Made by a program: the position numbers and the translations under genes. This document shows positions 8,971 through 17,903 of a stretch of 64,000 bases of DNA, piece after piece. The notes under the pieces are model-generated. The model ran no database searches. It had not been told where the DNA came from and saw only the letters and a list, made by a program, of their open reading frames with translations. The stretch's first letter is position 1; every line of letters starts with the position of its first letter. Origin of the DNA: Aquibium sp. ELW1220. GTDB taxonomy: Bacteria > Pseudomonadota > Alphaproteobacteria > Rhizobiales > Rhizobiaceae. The DNA lies in the NCBI RefSeq assembly GCF_030398385.1, contig NZ_JAOAOQ010000007.1, positions 124,001-188,000 on the forward strand. Reading direction: 5' to 3'.

Positions 8971-10002
8971 TCAAGCTTCTGAAATGGCTCCAGAAACCGC
9001 GCTCGGTTGCAGGTAGGAGCGGACCTGGCTCACCGCTTCGGCCGAGACGTCGATGTCTTCCGACGCGGCGCGTCGCAGGGCCGCTGCCTTGGCGCGTCCC
9101 GGAACATGCACCCCCGCCGCCTCAAGCCGCCGCGCATGCCCGGCCAGACGGTCGCCGAAACCCGGGCCGAAGGCTGCGGGTTCGATGGCGATGACGAGGA
9201 GGCCGGTGCCGGGCGAGCGGCTGCCTTGCGTGATCGACGGCGCGTCGAGCGACCAGCTGGCGCCCGTCAGGCCGGCGGACAGGACCTCCACCATCAAGGC
9301 GACGTTGGCGCCGCGGGAACCGCCGAAAGTGAGGAGCGCGCCTCTCAGGGCCGCGTCCGGATCGGTCGTTGGCCGGCCGTCCGGGTCGATCGCCCAGCCC
9401 GCGGGCAGGGTATCGCCGCGCTCGGCCGCTTCGCGAACCTTGACGTAGGCGGTCTGGCTGGAGGCCTGGTCGATCAGCAGCATGTCGCCATCCGCCATGA
9501 GTGCGGCGAAGGCCAGCGGATTGGTGCAGTAGACGGGGGCCCGGCCGCCGGGCACGGTCATCAGCGCAGGGCCGTTGGTGGCGGCGAGCGCGACCAGGCC
9601 TTCCGCTGCAAGCCGTCGCGCGAAGGTGCCGAGCGATCCGCAGGTATAGGCGTTCTTCTGCGCGAACAGCCCGATGCCGCAGGTCCGGGCCGCCTGCACG
9701 AGCAGGTCGTGCGCCCGGTCGTAGCCGAGATGCGCCGTGCCCCCACGCGCATCGACGTGGATGACGGCCGGCAGCGGCCGCTCGATGCTCGGCTCGGCCA
9801 TGCCGTCGATCCGCCCCTGCTTCAGCGCGTCGAGATAGAAGGGCAGGTGGGCGAGCCCGACGGCGCGGTTTCCTTCGGCCTCGGCCTCGGTGGTGGCGCG
9901 GGCGAGCGACAGGGCTGCGTCGGCGCTCGCGCCCGCCGCGAGCGCTGCCGTCCGGCAGAGCGACAGGAGGTCGGAGGTGGCCAAGCGTATCGTGCGCGTC
10001 AT
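8971..10002 (-). CDS. Ldh2-type malate/lactate/ureidoglycolate dehydrogenase family oxidoreductase
   Basis: A 343-residue NAD(P)-dependent oxidoreductase of the Ldh2 superfamily, which reduces 2-oxo acids or oxidises 2-hydroxy acids. Family landmarks are GNRAVGLAHLPFYLDALKQG, the catalytic-histidine region, the segment ALAATNGPALMTVPGG followed by NPLAFAA, and GGSRGANVALMVEVL near the C-terminus. The length is typical. ATG at 10002 was chosen by family alignment. The ribosome site is weak. It is divergent from the SAF-domain oxidoreductase across a 229-base gap, which suggests a shared catabolic role for a hydroxy acid, but the substrate is unknown. Confidence 0.85.
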   Translation of the reverse strand: MTRTIRLATSDLLSLCRTAALAAGASADAALSLARATTEAEAEGNRAVGLAHLPFYLDALKQGRIDGMAEPSIERPLPAVIHVDARGGTAHLGYDRAHDLLVQAARTCGIGLFAQKNAYTCGSLGTFARRLAAEGLVALAATNGPALMTVPGGRAPVYCTNPLAFAALMADGDMLLIDQASSQTAYVKVREAAERGDTLPAGWAIDPDGRPTTDPDAALRGALLTFGGSRGANVALMVEVLSAGLTGASWSLDAPSITQGSRSPGTGLLVIAIEPAAFGPGFGDRLAGHARRLEAAGVHVPGRAKAAALRRAASEDIDVSAEAVSQVRSYLQPSAVSGAISEA

Positions 10003-10231
10003 TCTTCGAGGCCTAGCGGAAAAGCGGCGCCGTGGGGAGGGGACTCCCGCCGGCCCATCCCCGGCCCATCCCAATGTAGCGTTCTTTCCTGTGCGCATCG
10101 GCGACAAAGTCGCCCGACGGGGACCTCCATCTTCGTGCGCCCGGGCCGGGCGCACGGCTTCGTTGTTTGACACCACCGCCGTCTCATCTGCTATCAGCGG
10201 CAAGCCATCGCCAACAGCCGGATCGCATTCC

Positions 10232-11548
10232 ATGACCAACGTCGCCCTGACCGGGTTCGCCCGCGACCTCGCCCGCCGGGCCGACGAGGGGCGCCCGGTG
10301 CGCATCGGCGTCATCGGATCGGGCGAGATGGGGACCGATCTCGTCACGCAGTGCATGCTGATGAAGGGCGTCCACCTCGCGGCGATCTCCACCCGCCGGC
10401 CGCACACGGCGCGCGAGGCGATCCGCATCGCCTATGGCGACGAGGCCATGGCCTGCGAGGCCGACACCGAATCGAAGGTGACGGCGGCGATCGAGTCCGG
10501 CCGCATCGCGATCACGTCCAACGAGCGGCTGGTCACCAACCCGCTGATCGACGTGGTCATCGACGCGACGGGCAAGCCCGGCGTGGCCGCCGATTTCGAC
10601 CTGATGGCGATGGAGCACGGCAAGCACGTCGTCATGATGAACGTCGAGGCGGACGTCACCATCGGGCCGTGGCTGAAGCGGCAGGCCGACCGGCTCGGCG
10701 TCATCTATTCCGTCGGTGCGGGCGACGAGCCGTCCTCCTGCATGGAGCTGATCGAGTTCGCCGCCGCGCTCGGCTACACCATCGTTTCGGCCGGCAAGGG
10801 CAAGAACAACCCGCTCAACCACGACGCGGTGCCCGACGACTATGCCGAGGAAGCCGCCCGCCGGAACATGAACCCGCGCATGCTGGTGGAGTTCGTCGAC
10901 GGATCGAAGACCATGGTCGAGATGTGCGCGATCGCCAACGCCACCGGCCTCGTGCCGGACGTGCCGGGCATGCATGGCCCGAACGCCGGCCGCGACGAAC
11001 TGGCGAAAGTTCTCATTCCGCGCGAACATGGCGGCGTTCTGTCGAAGAAGGGGGTCGTCGACTACACGGTCGGCAAGGGCGTCGCGCCGGGGGTCTTCGT
11101 GGTCGTCGAGGCCACGCATCCGCGCATCATCGAGCGGATGGACGACCTGCATGTGGGGACGGGTCCCTACTATGCCTTTCACCGTCCCTACCATCTGACC
11201 TCGCTCGAGGTGCCGCTGACGGCGGCGCGCATCATGCTGACGGGCCGGCCCGACATGGTGCCGTTGCCGCGCCCCGTCGCCGAGGTCTGCGCCGTCGCCA
11301 AGCGCGACCTCGCGCCCGGCGATCCGCTCGATGCGATCGGCGAGACCTGCTACCGCTCCTGGACGATGCTGGCGGGCGAGGCGCGCGCGGCGAAGGCCAT
11401 CCCGGTCGGCCTGCTCGAAGGCGGCCGCGTCACCGGGCGGGTGAAGAAGGGCGAACTGCTGACCCGGGACAACGCCACGCCCGACACCACCACCAGGCTC
11501 TACGCGCTGCGCCAGGCGCAGGACGCCATGATCCACGGCGAGGGCTGA
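10232..11548 (+). CDS. SAF-domain, homoserine-dehydrogenase-like NAD(P) oxidoreductase
   Basis: A 438-residue protein. It has an N-terminal Rossmann fold with the glycine motif IGVIGSGEMG (about residues 25-34) and VVIDATGKPG for dinucleotide binding. A middle domain resembling homoserine dehydrogenase follows (VGAGDEPSSCMELIEFA; GKGKNNPLN). A C-terminal SAF-like domain (about 350-430; CAVAKRDLAPGD, VKKGELLTRDN) ends it. SAF domains also occur in sugar-acid dehydratases. The probable role is an oxidoreductase in sugar-acid or polyol-acid breakdown. The reaction is not known to me. It is divergent from an Ldh2-type dehydrogenase and ends 10 bases from the convergent AI-2E permease gene. Confidence 0.82.
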   Translation: MTNVALTGFARDLARRADEGRPVRIGVIGSGEMGTDLVTQCMLMKGVHLAAISTRRPHTAREAIRIAYGDEAMACEADTESKVTAAIESGRIAITSNERLVTNPLIDVVIDATGKPGVAADFDLMAMEHGKHVVMMNVEADVTIGPWLKRQADRLGVIYSVGAGDEPSSCMELIEFAAALGYTIVSAGKGKNNPLNHDAVPDDYAEEAARRNMNPRMLVEFVDGSKTMVEMCAIANATGLVPDVPGMHGPNAGRDELAKVLIPREHGGVLSKKGVVDYTVGKGVAPGVFVVVEATHPRIIERMDDLHVGTGPYYAFHRPYHLTSLEVPLTAARIMLTGRPDMVPLPRPVAEVCAVAKRDLAPGDPLDAIGETCYRSWTMLAGEARAAKAIPVGLLEGGRVTGRVKKGELLTRDNATPDTTTRLYALRQAQDAMIHGEG

Positions 11549-11558
11549 ACGTCCGTTC

Positions 11559-12803
11559 TCAGTCGCTCGACGCGATGCGGTCCAGGCCATGATAGTCCCG
11601 CTCGTCGCTGAGGAAGAGCGCCACCGGCCTCAGTCGCGGCACGTGGGCGAACATGACCACCAGCGACATGGTCACCGGGACCGCGAGCAGCGCACCCGCG
11701 ACGCCCCAGACCCAGCCCCAGATGAGGAGCACCACCAGCACCACGAGGGGCGACAGCGACAGCTGGCGTCCCTGCACCTTCGGATCGACGTAGTTTCCCA
11801 TCACCTGCTCGATCACCAGGATGCCGGCGCCGATGAGGAGCGCGGTTGAGAAGTCCTTCTGGACGAGGGCGTAGATGACCGGAAGAGCGCCTGCGAGCAG
11901 GGACCCCAGTGTGGGGATGAAGTTGAGCAGGAAGGCGAGCAGCGCCCAGACGATCAGCAGATCGACGTCGAAGAGCCAGAGCCAGGTGGCGTAGAGGGCG
12001 CCCGTGATGAGGCCCAGGATCATGCGGACCAGCAGGTAGCGGCGCATCTGGCGGGCGATCACGCTGAAGGAGTCCAGCATGCGGTCCCGCTCATCGGATG
12101 CCAGGATGCGGGAGACCTTGGTACGCCAGGCCGGCGCCTCGATCAGCATCAGGAGCACGAAGAAGAAGATGAGGACCATCGAGCCGAGGGCGCTCCCGGT
12201 CGAGCCGAGGATCGATGTGGCATACCCGGTCGCCCAGTCCGCCATGCGGCTTCCGAGCTGCCCGCCCGCGCCGCGGAACTGGGTGATGAAGTCCGGCAGC
12301 GCGAGGCGCTGGCTGTCGCCCCCGCCGTCCGCGGCGGTGTCCTGAGCGCCCGTCATGTCGTCGACGATGTCGGCCGCGGCCGTCCCGGCGCCGCTGCTGC
12401 TGCCGCTCGTCGCACCGCCGCCGCTCCCCGCAAGACCGGCCATCGCCTGGAGTTCCTCGGAGATCTGCGGGAACTGCGCCACGACCCTCTGCGCGGCCAC
12501 CCAGACGCCGCCCGCGAAAACCGCAAGAACAACGATGATGACGCCCATTGCCGCGACATGCCCCAGCCACTTCAGGCGTCGCGGCATTCGTTCGTGGACC
12601 ACGTGGTCAACCGGTGCGACCATCAGGGCGATGAGGAACGAGAGCACCAGGGGCACGATGACGACCGCTGCCGCACGCAGGGCAGCCCCGATGATGATCA
12701 CCGCGACGATGGCCAGGAGCAGCAGGCCCACCTTGCTGGCGGGCCATCTTTCGCCGGCCAGCGGGGTGGTGGTCGAAGGACTTGCTGGTTCGGGAGGGGA
12801 CAT
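11559..12803 (-). CDS. AI-2E family transporter (PerM-like)
   Basis: A 414-residue integral membrane protein with the AI-2E exporter-family layout: two or three N-terminal spans and a large soluble insert. The insert holds a Gly/Ser/Ala-rich stretch (about residues 127-150, GGGATSGSSSGAG) and an acidic region. A C-terminal block of five spans contains FLLNFIPTLGSLLAGALPVI and PLVVLVVLLIWGWVWGVAGALLAVPV. Members move small molecules or ions (AI-2, Na+/H+). The start is ATG 12803, preceded by GGAAGGA at seven bases. It is probably a single-gene unit. Confidence 0.92.
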   Translation of the reverse strand: MSPPEPASPSTTTPLAGERWPASKVGLLLLAIVAVIIIGAALRAAAVVIVPLVLSFLIALMVAPVDHVVHERMPRRLKWLGHVAAMGVIIVVLAVFAGGVWVAAQRVVAQFPQISEELQAMAGLAGSGGGATSGSSSGAGTAAADIVDDMTGAQDTAADGGGDSQRLALPDFITQFRGAGGQLGSRMADWATGYATSILGSTGSALGSMVLIFFFVLLMLIEAPAWRTKVSRILASDERDRMLDSFSVIARQMRRYLLVRMILGLITGALYATWLWLFDVDLLIVWALLAFLLNFIPTLGSLLAGALPVIYALVQKDFSTALLIGAGILVIEQVMGNYVDPKVQGRQLSLSPLVVLVVLLIWGWVWGVAGALLAVPVTMSLVVMFAHVPRLRPVALFLSDERDYHGLDRIASSD

Positions 12804-12987
12804 GGGCGGTCCTTCCGGGCTGTCTCGCGGGACGAGGGGGTTCCCTGCTCAACAAGCCTGACCGCCTGGTGTTCCGGTCCACCTTGCGGCAGAACCAACT
12901 GCGCGCCGTCTTCCTGGGGGACGCCGTCGGTTCCGCGCCGATGCGCGGATCGCTGGGATCCCCTCGTTGCGCGACAGCCGGAGCCGG

Positions 12988-13800
12988 CTATTTGCCCAGT
13001 TCGACCGACCGGGCGCGGGCGGCCTCGACGGCCTCGGTCACGAGCTTCGTCAGCCGGTCCTCGCCCATCAGCACCGCCAGCGCGGCGGCGGTCGTGCCGT
13101 TGGGGCTCGTCACATGCTCGCGCAGCCGGCCGGGCTGTTCGCCGCTTTCCTGCGCGAGGCATGCCGCCCCATAGACGGTCTGCATCGCGAGCAGCTTCGC
13201 CGTCTCGCCAGGCAGTCCGGCAGCTTCGCCGGCTGCGGTGAGGCTTTCGATGAAGTGGAAGATGTAGGCCGGGCCGGACCCCGACACGGCGGTCACCGCG
13301 TCCATCAGATCCTCGCTGTCGATTTCGGCCACGGCACCGCTGCTTTCCAGAAGCTCCGCCACGAAGGCCTTCGTCTCGTCATTGACGTTGGCGTTGGCAA
13401 AGGTGACCATCATGCCCTTGCCGATGGCGGCGGGCGTGTTGGGCATGCAGCGGATGATTGCGGCGTCGCTGCCCAGGATATCCTGCATGGTCGCGATGGG
13501 GACGCCGGCGGCGATGCTGAGGAAGGCCGAACGCGCGGCGAAGCGCGCGTAGTCCGGCACCACCGTCCGCATGACCTGCGGCTTCACGGCGAGGATGACG
13601 AGAGTCGGGTCCATATCGGCTGGAAGTTCGCCGGCCGACGCCGCAGTGCCGACGCCGAGGCGGTAGGCGCGGTCGCGAAGCGCTTCGTTCGGCTCGACGA
13701 CGAATACCTCGCCGGGCATCAGCCGGCCGGATCGGAGCCAGCCGTCGAGCATGGCGTGGCCCATGTTTCCGCAGCCGACGAGTATCAATCTGGCGCTCAT
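12988..13800 (-). CDS. proC: pyrroline-5-carboxylate reductase
   Basis: A 270-residue ProC that reduces pyrroline-5-carboxylate to proline with NAD(P)H. The N-terminal Rossmann motif is LVGCGNMGHAMLDGWL. The middle has LAVKPQVM and IIRCMPNTPAAIG. The C-terminal dimerisation and active-site region is VSGSGPAYIFHFIESL and TSPNGTTAAALA. The start is ATG 13800 with GGAAGGA seven bases upstream. The upstream in-frame extension has no support. Length is normal. A 184-base gap with no recognisable gene separates it from the AI-2E gene. Confidence 0.96.
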   Translation of the reverse strand: MSARLILVGCGNMGHAMLDGWLRSGRLMPGEVFVVEPNEALRDRAYRLGVGTAASAGELPADMDPTLVILAVKPQVMRTVVPDYARFAARSAFLSIAAGVPIATMQDILGSDAAIIRCMPNTPAAIGKGMMVTFANANVNDETKAFVAELLESSGAVAEIDSEDLMDAVTAVSGSGPAYIFHFIESLTAAGEAAGLPGETAKLLAMQTVYGAACLAQESGEQPGRLREHVTSPNGTTAAALAVLMGEDRLTKLVTEAVEAARARSVELGK

Positions 13801-13888
13801 GTTCGCATCCTTCCGTTTGTCCGCGCGTAACATCGGCGCGGTGGCTCACGCAAGGCGTCGTGTTCGACGTGCGAAGGGATCGGGCGCG

Positions 13889-14137
13889 CTAGCCGGAAAT
13901 CGCATCGCCCTCGCGCCAGCCCCGCCTGCTCCAGTTCCTGACGCGCATGCGCGATGCGATCATGCTGCCGATGACCGGCGCTAGGACGAAGCTTGCGACG
14001 ACGACCGCCGGGATCAGGATCATCGCCTGATCCGCGAGGGCAGGAATGGAAAGGACGGTCACGGCACCGAGCCCGAACAGCATGGCGTTGACCTGGATGG
14101 CGCAGACGATCCTGAGCCAGGTATCGGTCGAGAACAT
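13889..14137 (-). CDS. small two-span membrane protein
   Basis: An 82-residue protein with two hydrophobic helices (about residues 10-33 and 38-60) and a basic C-terminus (RMRVRNWSRRGWREGD). ATG at 14137 is supported by AAGGAGA six bases upstream. Further in-frame codons upstream lack a ribosome site. The family is not recognised. It lies between proC and the polysaccharide polymerase gene on the same strand, 48 bases from the polymerase stop. It may be a passenger of the polysaccharide locus, but nothing ties it to a function. Confidence 0.65.
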   Translation of the reverse strand: MFSTDTWLRIVCAIQVNAMLFGLGAVTVLSIPALADQAMILIPAVVVASFVLAPVIGSMIASRMRVRNWSRRGWREGDAISG

Positions 14138-14185
14138 TGCGGGTCTCCTTGAGAAGGAAGTTCTGACCGTCAATGCACCCTGGGG

Positions 14186-15541
14186 TCAGTGGTTCCGCGC
14201 GGTCCTCGACCACGCGGGCTGCAGGAGCCCCGCCCAGTCGACGATCCGGCGCGTCCGGCGCTTCTGCGGCGCAACGTTGCCGGGGATGGTGAAGCGCGAC
14301 ACGTAGCGCAGCCCGAAGACCGCAAGAACGAAGAATAGCCAGACCGGATCGACACGCCGGAAGAAGAAGCTCTCCAGGAAGGCGTTGAACGCGGTGAACA
14401 TCAGCGTCATCATGAAGAAGTCCGCTAGGAACACGTTCTCGCGGTTCGGGGGGACGCGCAGGAAGTCGATCATCGGCACGATAAGGAAGGCGACGACTGC
14501 CACGAGGAGGGTGGGCACGCCCATAAGCACCGCCACGTCAAGATAGCCGTTGTGGCCATGGACGATGCCGCGGATGTCCCAGTCGCTGTCGAAGGGCTTG
14601 TCCTGGAGCTGCACCACCTGCGTGCCCCAGAAGCTCTCGTAGCCGTAGCCGAACCACGGCTTCTTTTCGATCATCTCGAGCAGGAACGTCCAGAGCGTCG
14701 TGCGGCCGGTGTAGGTCAGGCCGGGCGATACCTGCTGCGACAGGTCCCAGAGCGGCTGCGACACGACGATCCCGACGGTGGCGACAGCGGCCACCACGAG
14801 CGCGACCGCGAAGATCAGCGGCACCGCGCGACGAAGGCCGACGAGGCTCGGCCCCATGACCAGCAGGAAGGCAAGCGGAACGAGACCCGTCGTCGTCTTC
14901 GAGCCGGTATGGGCGAGGAAGACGACGGCGGAAACGAGGAGCAGTCCGCCCGACCAGCGCCATCCCCGGCGCATCAGATAAAGCCCGGCGAAGCTCAGCC
15001 CCGCCATCACGGGGCCGGCGACGTTCTTGTGCGAGAACGCGCCGCGCCAGAGGCCGGCATGCTGCGGCTCGGTGGAGTCGGTGCCGTGGATGGCGATGTC
15101 GGGATAGACGACCAGCCCGGCATAGCACAGGCCGACGATCGCGAGGCCCGTCACCGCGAAAGCGGTCGAGATGGCGTCTGCATCCCTCGGCACGGTCAGC
15201 ACCGCCAGCATGGCAAGGACGCCGATCAGGGTGAAGACCGCGGTCCGGAAGGCCGAGGACGGGTCGGCCGCGTTGACCACCGAGACGAGGAACAGGCCGA
15301 GGAGCAGAGCCCACCAGAAGCCGACCAGGCTGGCGAGCACTTTCCGGTCCACGAAGGCGAGAAGGCAGAAGAGCGACAATCCGCCGACGGCGCCGAAGCC
15401 GAGCTGGTTGACGATATCGCCGCCCGTCGATTCTGCCGCCATCGGCGAGAAGGGGCGGAAGGAAATGATGGTGATGCCGAAGAGCAGCATCGCCAGCAGG
15501 GTCGCAACGCCACGGCGGTCGAGGAGGGCGGCGTCTGACAC
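14186..15541 (-). CDS. O-antigen ligase / ExoQ-like polysaccharide polymerase
   Basis: A 451-residue inner-membrane protein with about eleven hydrophobic spans and a periplasmic loop. The loop holds the Wzy_C-type signature (GYGYESFWG, then HGHNGYLDVAVLMG at about residues 320-345). Such proteins polymerise or ligate lipid-linked repeat units in exopolysaccharide or O-antigen synthesis. ExoQ of succinoglycan synthesis is a family example. The GTG start at 15541 lies only four bases past the stop of the upstream GT2 gene, so the two are translationally linked. The basic C-terminal tail (QKRRTRR) is cytoplasmic. Confidence 0.88.
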   Translation of the reverse strand: MSDAALLDRRGVATLLAMLLFGITIISFRPFSPMAAESTGGDIVNQLGFGAVGGLSLFCLLAFVDRKVLASLVGFWWALLLGLFLVSVVNAADPSSAFRTAVFTLIGVLAMLAVLTVPRDADAISTAFAVTGLAIVGLCYAGLVVYPDIAIHGTDSTEPQHAGLWRGAFSHKNVAGPVMAGLSFAGLYLMRRGWRWSGGLLLVSAVVFLAHTGSKTTTGLVPLAFLLVMGPSLVGLRRAVPLIFAVALVVAAVATVGIVVSQPLWDLSQQVSPGLTYTGRTTLWTFLLEMIEKKPWFGYGYESFWGTQVVQLQDKPFDSDWDIRGIVHGHNGYLDVAVLMGVPTLLVAVVAFLIVPMIDFLRVPPNRENVFLADFFMMTLMFTAFNAFLESFFFRRVDPVWLFFVLAVFGLRYVSRFTIPGNVAPQKRRTRRIVDWAGLLQPAWSRTARNH

Positions 15542-15545
15542 GGGC

Positions 15546-16544
15546 TCAGTTCTTTTCGGCCTGGCGGTACTGCTCATTGGCGTATCCGAACTCCGCCAGC
15601 AGGCGTCCCAGCGCGACGTAGAAGGGGTAGAGCCCGTTGGACAGCGAACCCGTGCGCGCGAAGCGAATGGTGCCGCGAACGGGAGAGGCCGCCAGGAGCG
15701 CGAGGCTCTTGCCGGCCACCCGCAGCCTCGCCGCAGGAGATCCGCCCCGCTTGCGCTTCTCGACCCAGGTCGACAGCACGCCCTCGCGCAGCGAGCGGGA
15801 GCGGATCCAGTCGGGCTTAAGTCGGCGCGCCGGTACGGTTTCCATGACCGGCGCCTGCGCACACCAGCCAAGCGTGAAGCCGCGCATGGCCGCACGGCTC
15901 AGGAAGTCGGAATCGCCGCCGCCGGTGAAGTTGAACGACAGGTCGAGGAAGGGGCGCGGCATGGCGTCGAGGACGCGCCTCGCGATGAGCAGGTTGCCGG
16001 AGGAGTAGAGTGCCGGAACGACGCCCGTCTCCCGGTAGGGCGGGGCAAAGACCGGGTGATCGGCCCAGTGCTCGTGACCCGGCTCGTGGAACAAGGGAAC
16101 CTGCGGTGCGCCGACGATGTCGGCACCGAGCGACCCGGCGCTGCGGCACATGGTTTCCAGCCAGTCCGGCGTCGCGACCTCGTCGTCGTCGATCACCTGG
16201 ATGAAGCGGAGGTTCGGGAATTCGGCGAGCGCGGTTGCCCATCCGGCATTGTAGGCACAGCAGTTGCCGCGGTCGTGGGCGATGATGAGCAGACCCGGCG
16301 CCGTCCCGTTTTCGAACAGGGGTGCGACGGCATCGGCGCCGGCGTGCCATTCCGCGTCATTTTCCATGACGACGACCGCAAAGCGACGCGAGGTCCGTTG
16401 GCCGATGACAGACTGAAGCGTCGCCAGCACCTGTTCCGGCCGCTTGTAGGTGGGCAGCGTGACGACCACCTCGACCTCGCCGGAGCGGAGTCCGGGGGAT
16501 CGGGCCACCACGGTGACGTTGCTGGCACTGGAGACGGGCTGCAT
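15546..16544 (-). CDS. family 2 glycosyltransferase
   Basis: A 332-residue GT-A fold transferase. It has VVVTLPTYKRPEQVLATLQS near the N-terminus (about residues 26-45), the metal-binding triple aspartate in IQVIDDDEVATPDW (119-121) and an acceptor-side FTGGGDSDFLSRA motif. It transfers a sugar from a nucleotide donor onto a growing polysaccharide on the cytoplasmic side of the membrane. The donor cannot be told. It forms a two-gene unit with the downstream polymerase and is divergent from the GT4-type gene at 16722, with a 177-base promoter region between. Confidence 0.92.
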   Translation of the reverse strand: MQPVSSASNVTVVARSPGLRSGEVEVVVTLPTYKRPEQVLATLQSVIGQRTSRRFAVVVMENDAEWHAGADAVAPLFENGTAPGLLIIAHDRGNCCAYNAGWATALAEFPNLRFIQVIDDDEVATPDWLETMCRSAGSLGADIVGAPQVPLFHEPGHEHWADHPVFAPPYRETGVVPALYSSGNLLIARRVLDAMPRPFLDLSFNFTGGGDSDFLSRAAMRGFTLGWCAQAPVMETVPARRLKPDWIRSRSLREGVLSTWVEKRKRGGSPAARLRVAGKSLALLAASPVRGTIRFARTGSLSNGLYPFYVALGRLLAEFGYANEQYRQAEKN

Positions 16545-16721
16545 CCGCGGATCTTTCGGGCGATCGGGCCATAAAGACAGTGGGCCGTTAAGACATGGTT
16601 AAGCACTGTTCGAGGAAGGCGGCGGGGCGGCGCGGTCCGGACACCCCCGCGGCATGCCCGTTGCGTGGCCTTAAGCGAGACTTCACCTGCCTTTGCTAGG
16701 CACGGCCGGACTCGGACGGAC

Positions 16722-17903
16722 ATGATGCATCTGATTTTCGTCACCTCGCTGGTTCCCGATGGGGACCCGACGACCGGATACGAGATCGCCAACGCCGCGA
16801 TCATCGCCGCCCTGCGCCGCAGCGGAGCGCGGGTGACCGTGCTCGGCTACACGTGGCCCGGCAAGACGCCGTCCGATCCCGACAACACCATTTCGCTCGG
16901 CGAGGTTGATGTCCGGACGGAAGGCGCAGGTGCGCTCCAGAAGATGCGCTGGCTGGCCGGCGCCGTACTGTCGGGGCTGACCTTCGCATCCGCAAAACTC
17001 CGTGCCGCGAGCGAGGCCGACATCCGCGCCGCCCTGAAGCAGGCCGAACCCTACGACGCCTATGTCCTCAACGCGGCGCAGTTCGCCGGCGCCTTCGAAG
17101 GATTGTTCACGGATCGTCCCTCCATCTTCGTCGCGCACAATGTCGAACATCGCTCCGCCGAGGAGAATGCCCTGGCGGTCGGCGATATCGTTCAGCGCAC
17201 GCTGTTCCGGCGCGAGGCGCGTCTCGTGCGGGCCGTCGAGGAACGGCTCTGCGCGCGCGCAGCCTTCGTCTATACGCTGGCCGAAGAGGATCGCGCGGCG
17301 CTGGGCGTGCCGGGAGATCACCGCTCCGCCGCCCTGCCGCTCGTCACCCGCGCGTCCGCGGCCCGGCCCGGCCGTGCGCGGGAAATCGTCTGCGACGCAG
17401 CGCTCATCGGCACCTGGACCTGGCAGCCGAACCGGATCGGCCTCGAATGGTATCTGCGCGAGGTGACGCCCTGGCTGCCGCGCAACTTCCGCACGCGCAT
17501 CGCAGGCAGCATTCCGGGCGATCTTGCCTGTCCGCCCGGCGTCGAATTCGTCGGCCGCGTGGCGGATGCCGTCGGCTTCGTGCGCGGTGCAGCAGTGGTG
17601 CCGCTGATCGCCCGGGCCGGTACCGGTGTCCAGCTGAAGACGATCGAGGCCTTCGAGCAGGGGTTGGCCTGTGTCGCCACGAGCCGCTCGCTGCGGGGCA
17701 TCGCGCATCTTCCGTCGAACTGCCGGGTGGCCGACGACCCGGCGACCTTCGCGGCGGAACTTGCCGCCATGGCCGCCGACCGCGTCGGGGACGTCGACGG
17801 ACGCGCCTTCCATGCCGCCCAGCTCCAGGTCCTCGACGAGAGGATCGCGCGCGGTCTCGGGGCGATCGGCGCAGCGGCGGCCAGCGGGGCGGCCGCGGCA
17901 TGA
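16722..17903 (+). CDS. group 1 (GT4-like) glycosyltransferase
   Basis: A 393-residue GT-B fold protein. The N-terminal half has VTSLVPDGDPTTGYEIANAAIIAALRRSG and VAHNVEHRSAEENA. The C-terminal half has the donor-binding region (GTWTWQPNRIGLEWYL; VEFVGRVAD; VPLIARAGTGVQLKTIEAFEQGLACVAT). This resembles glycosyltransferases that use the GxGxxxKxxEAxxxG nucleotide-sugar motif. ATGATG at 16722 is taken as the start. Its last bases overlap the next gene (ATGA at 17900-17903), so it leads a three-gene coupled unit. Confidence 0.88.
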   Translation: MMHLIFVTSLVPDGDPTTGYEIANAAIIAALRRSGARVTVLGYTWPGKTPSDPDNTISLGEVDVRTEGAGALQKMRWLAGAVLSGLTFASAKLRAASEADIRAALKQAEPYDAYVLNAAQFAGAFEGLFTDRPSIFVAHNVEHRSAEENALAVGDIVQRTLFRREARLVRAVEERLCARAAFVYTLAEEDRAALGVPGDHRSAALPLVTRASAARPGRAREIVCDAALIGTWTWQPNRIGLEWYLREVTPWLPRNFRTRIAGSIPGDLACPPGVEFVGRVADAVGFVRGAAVVPLIARAGTGVQLKTIEAFEQGLACVATSRSLRGIAHLPSNCRVADDPATFAAELAAMAADRVGDVDGRAFHAAQLQVLDERIARGLGAIGAAAASGAAAA

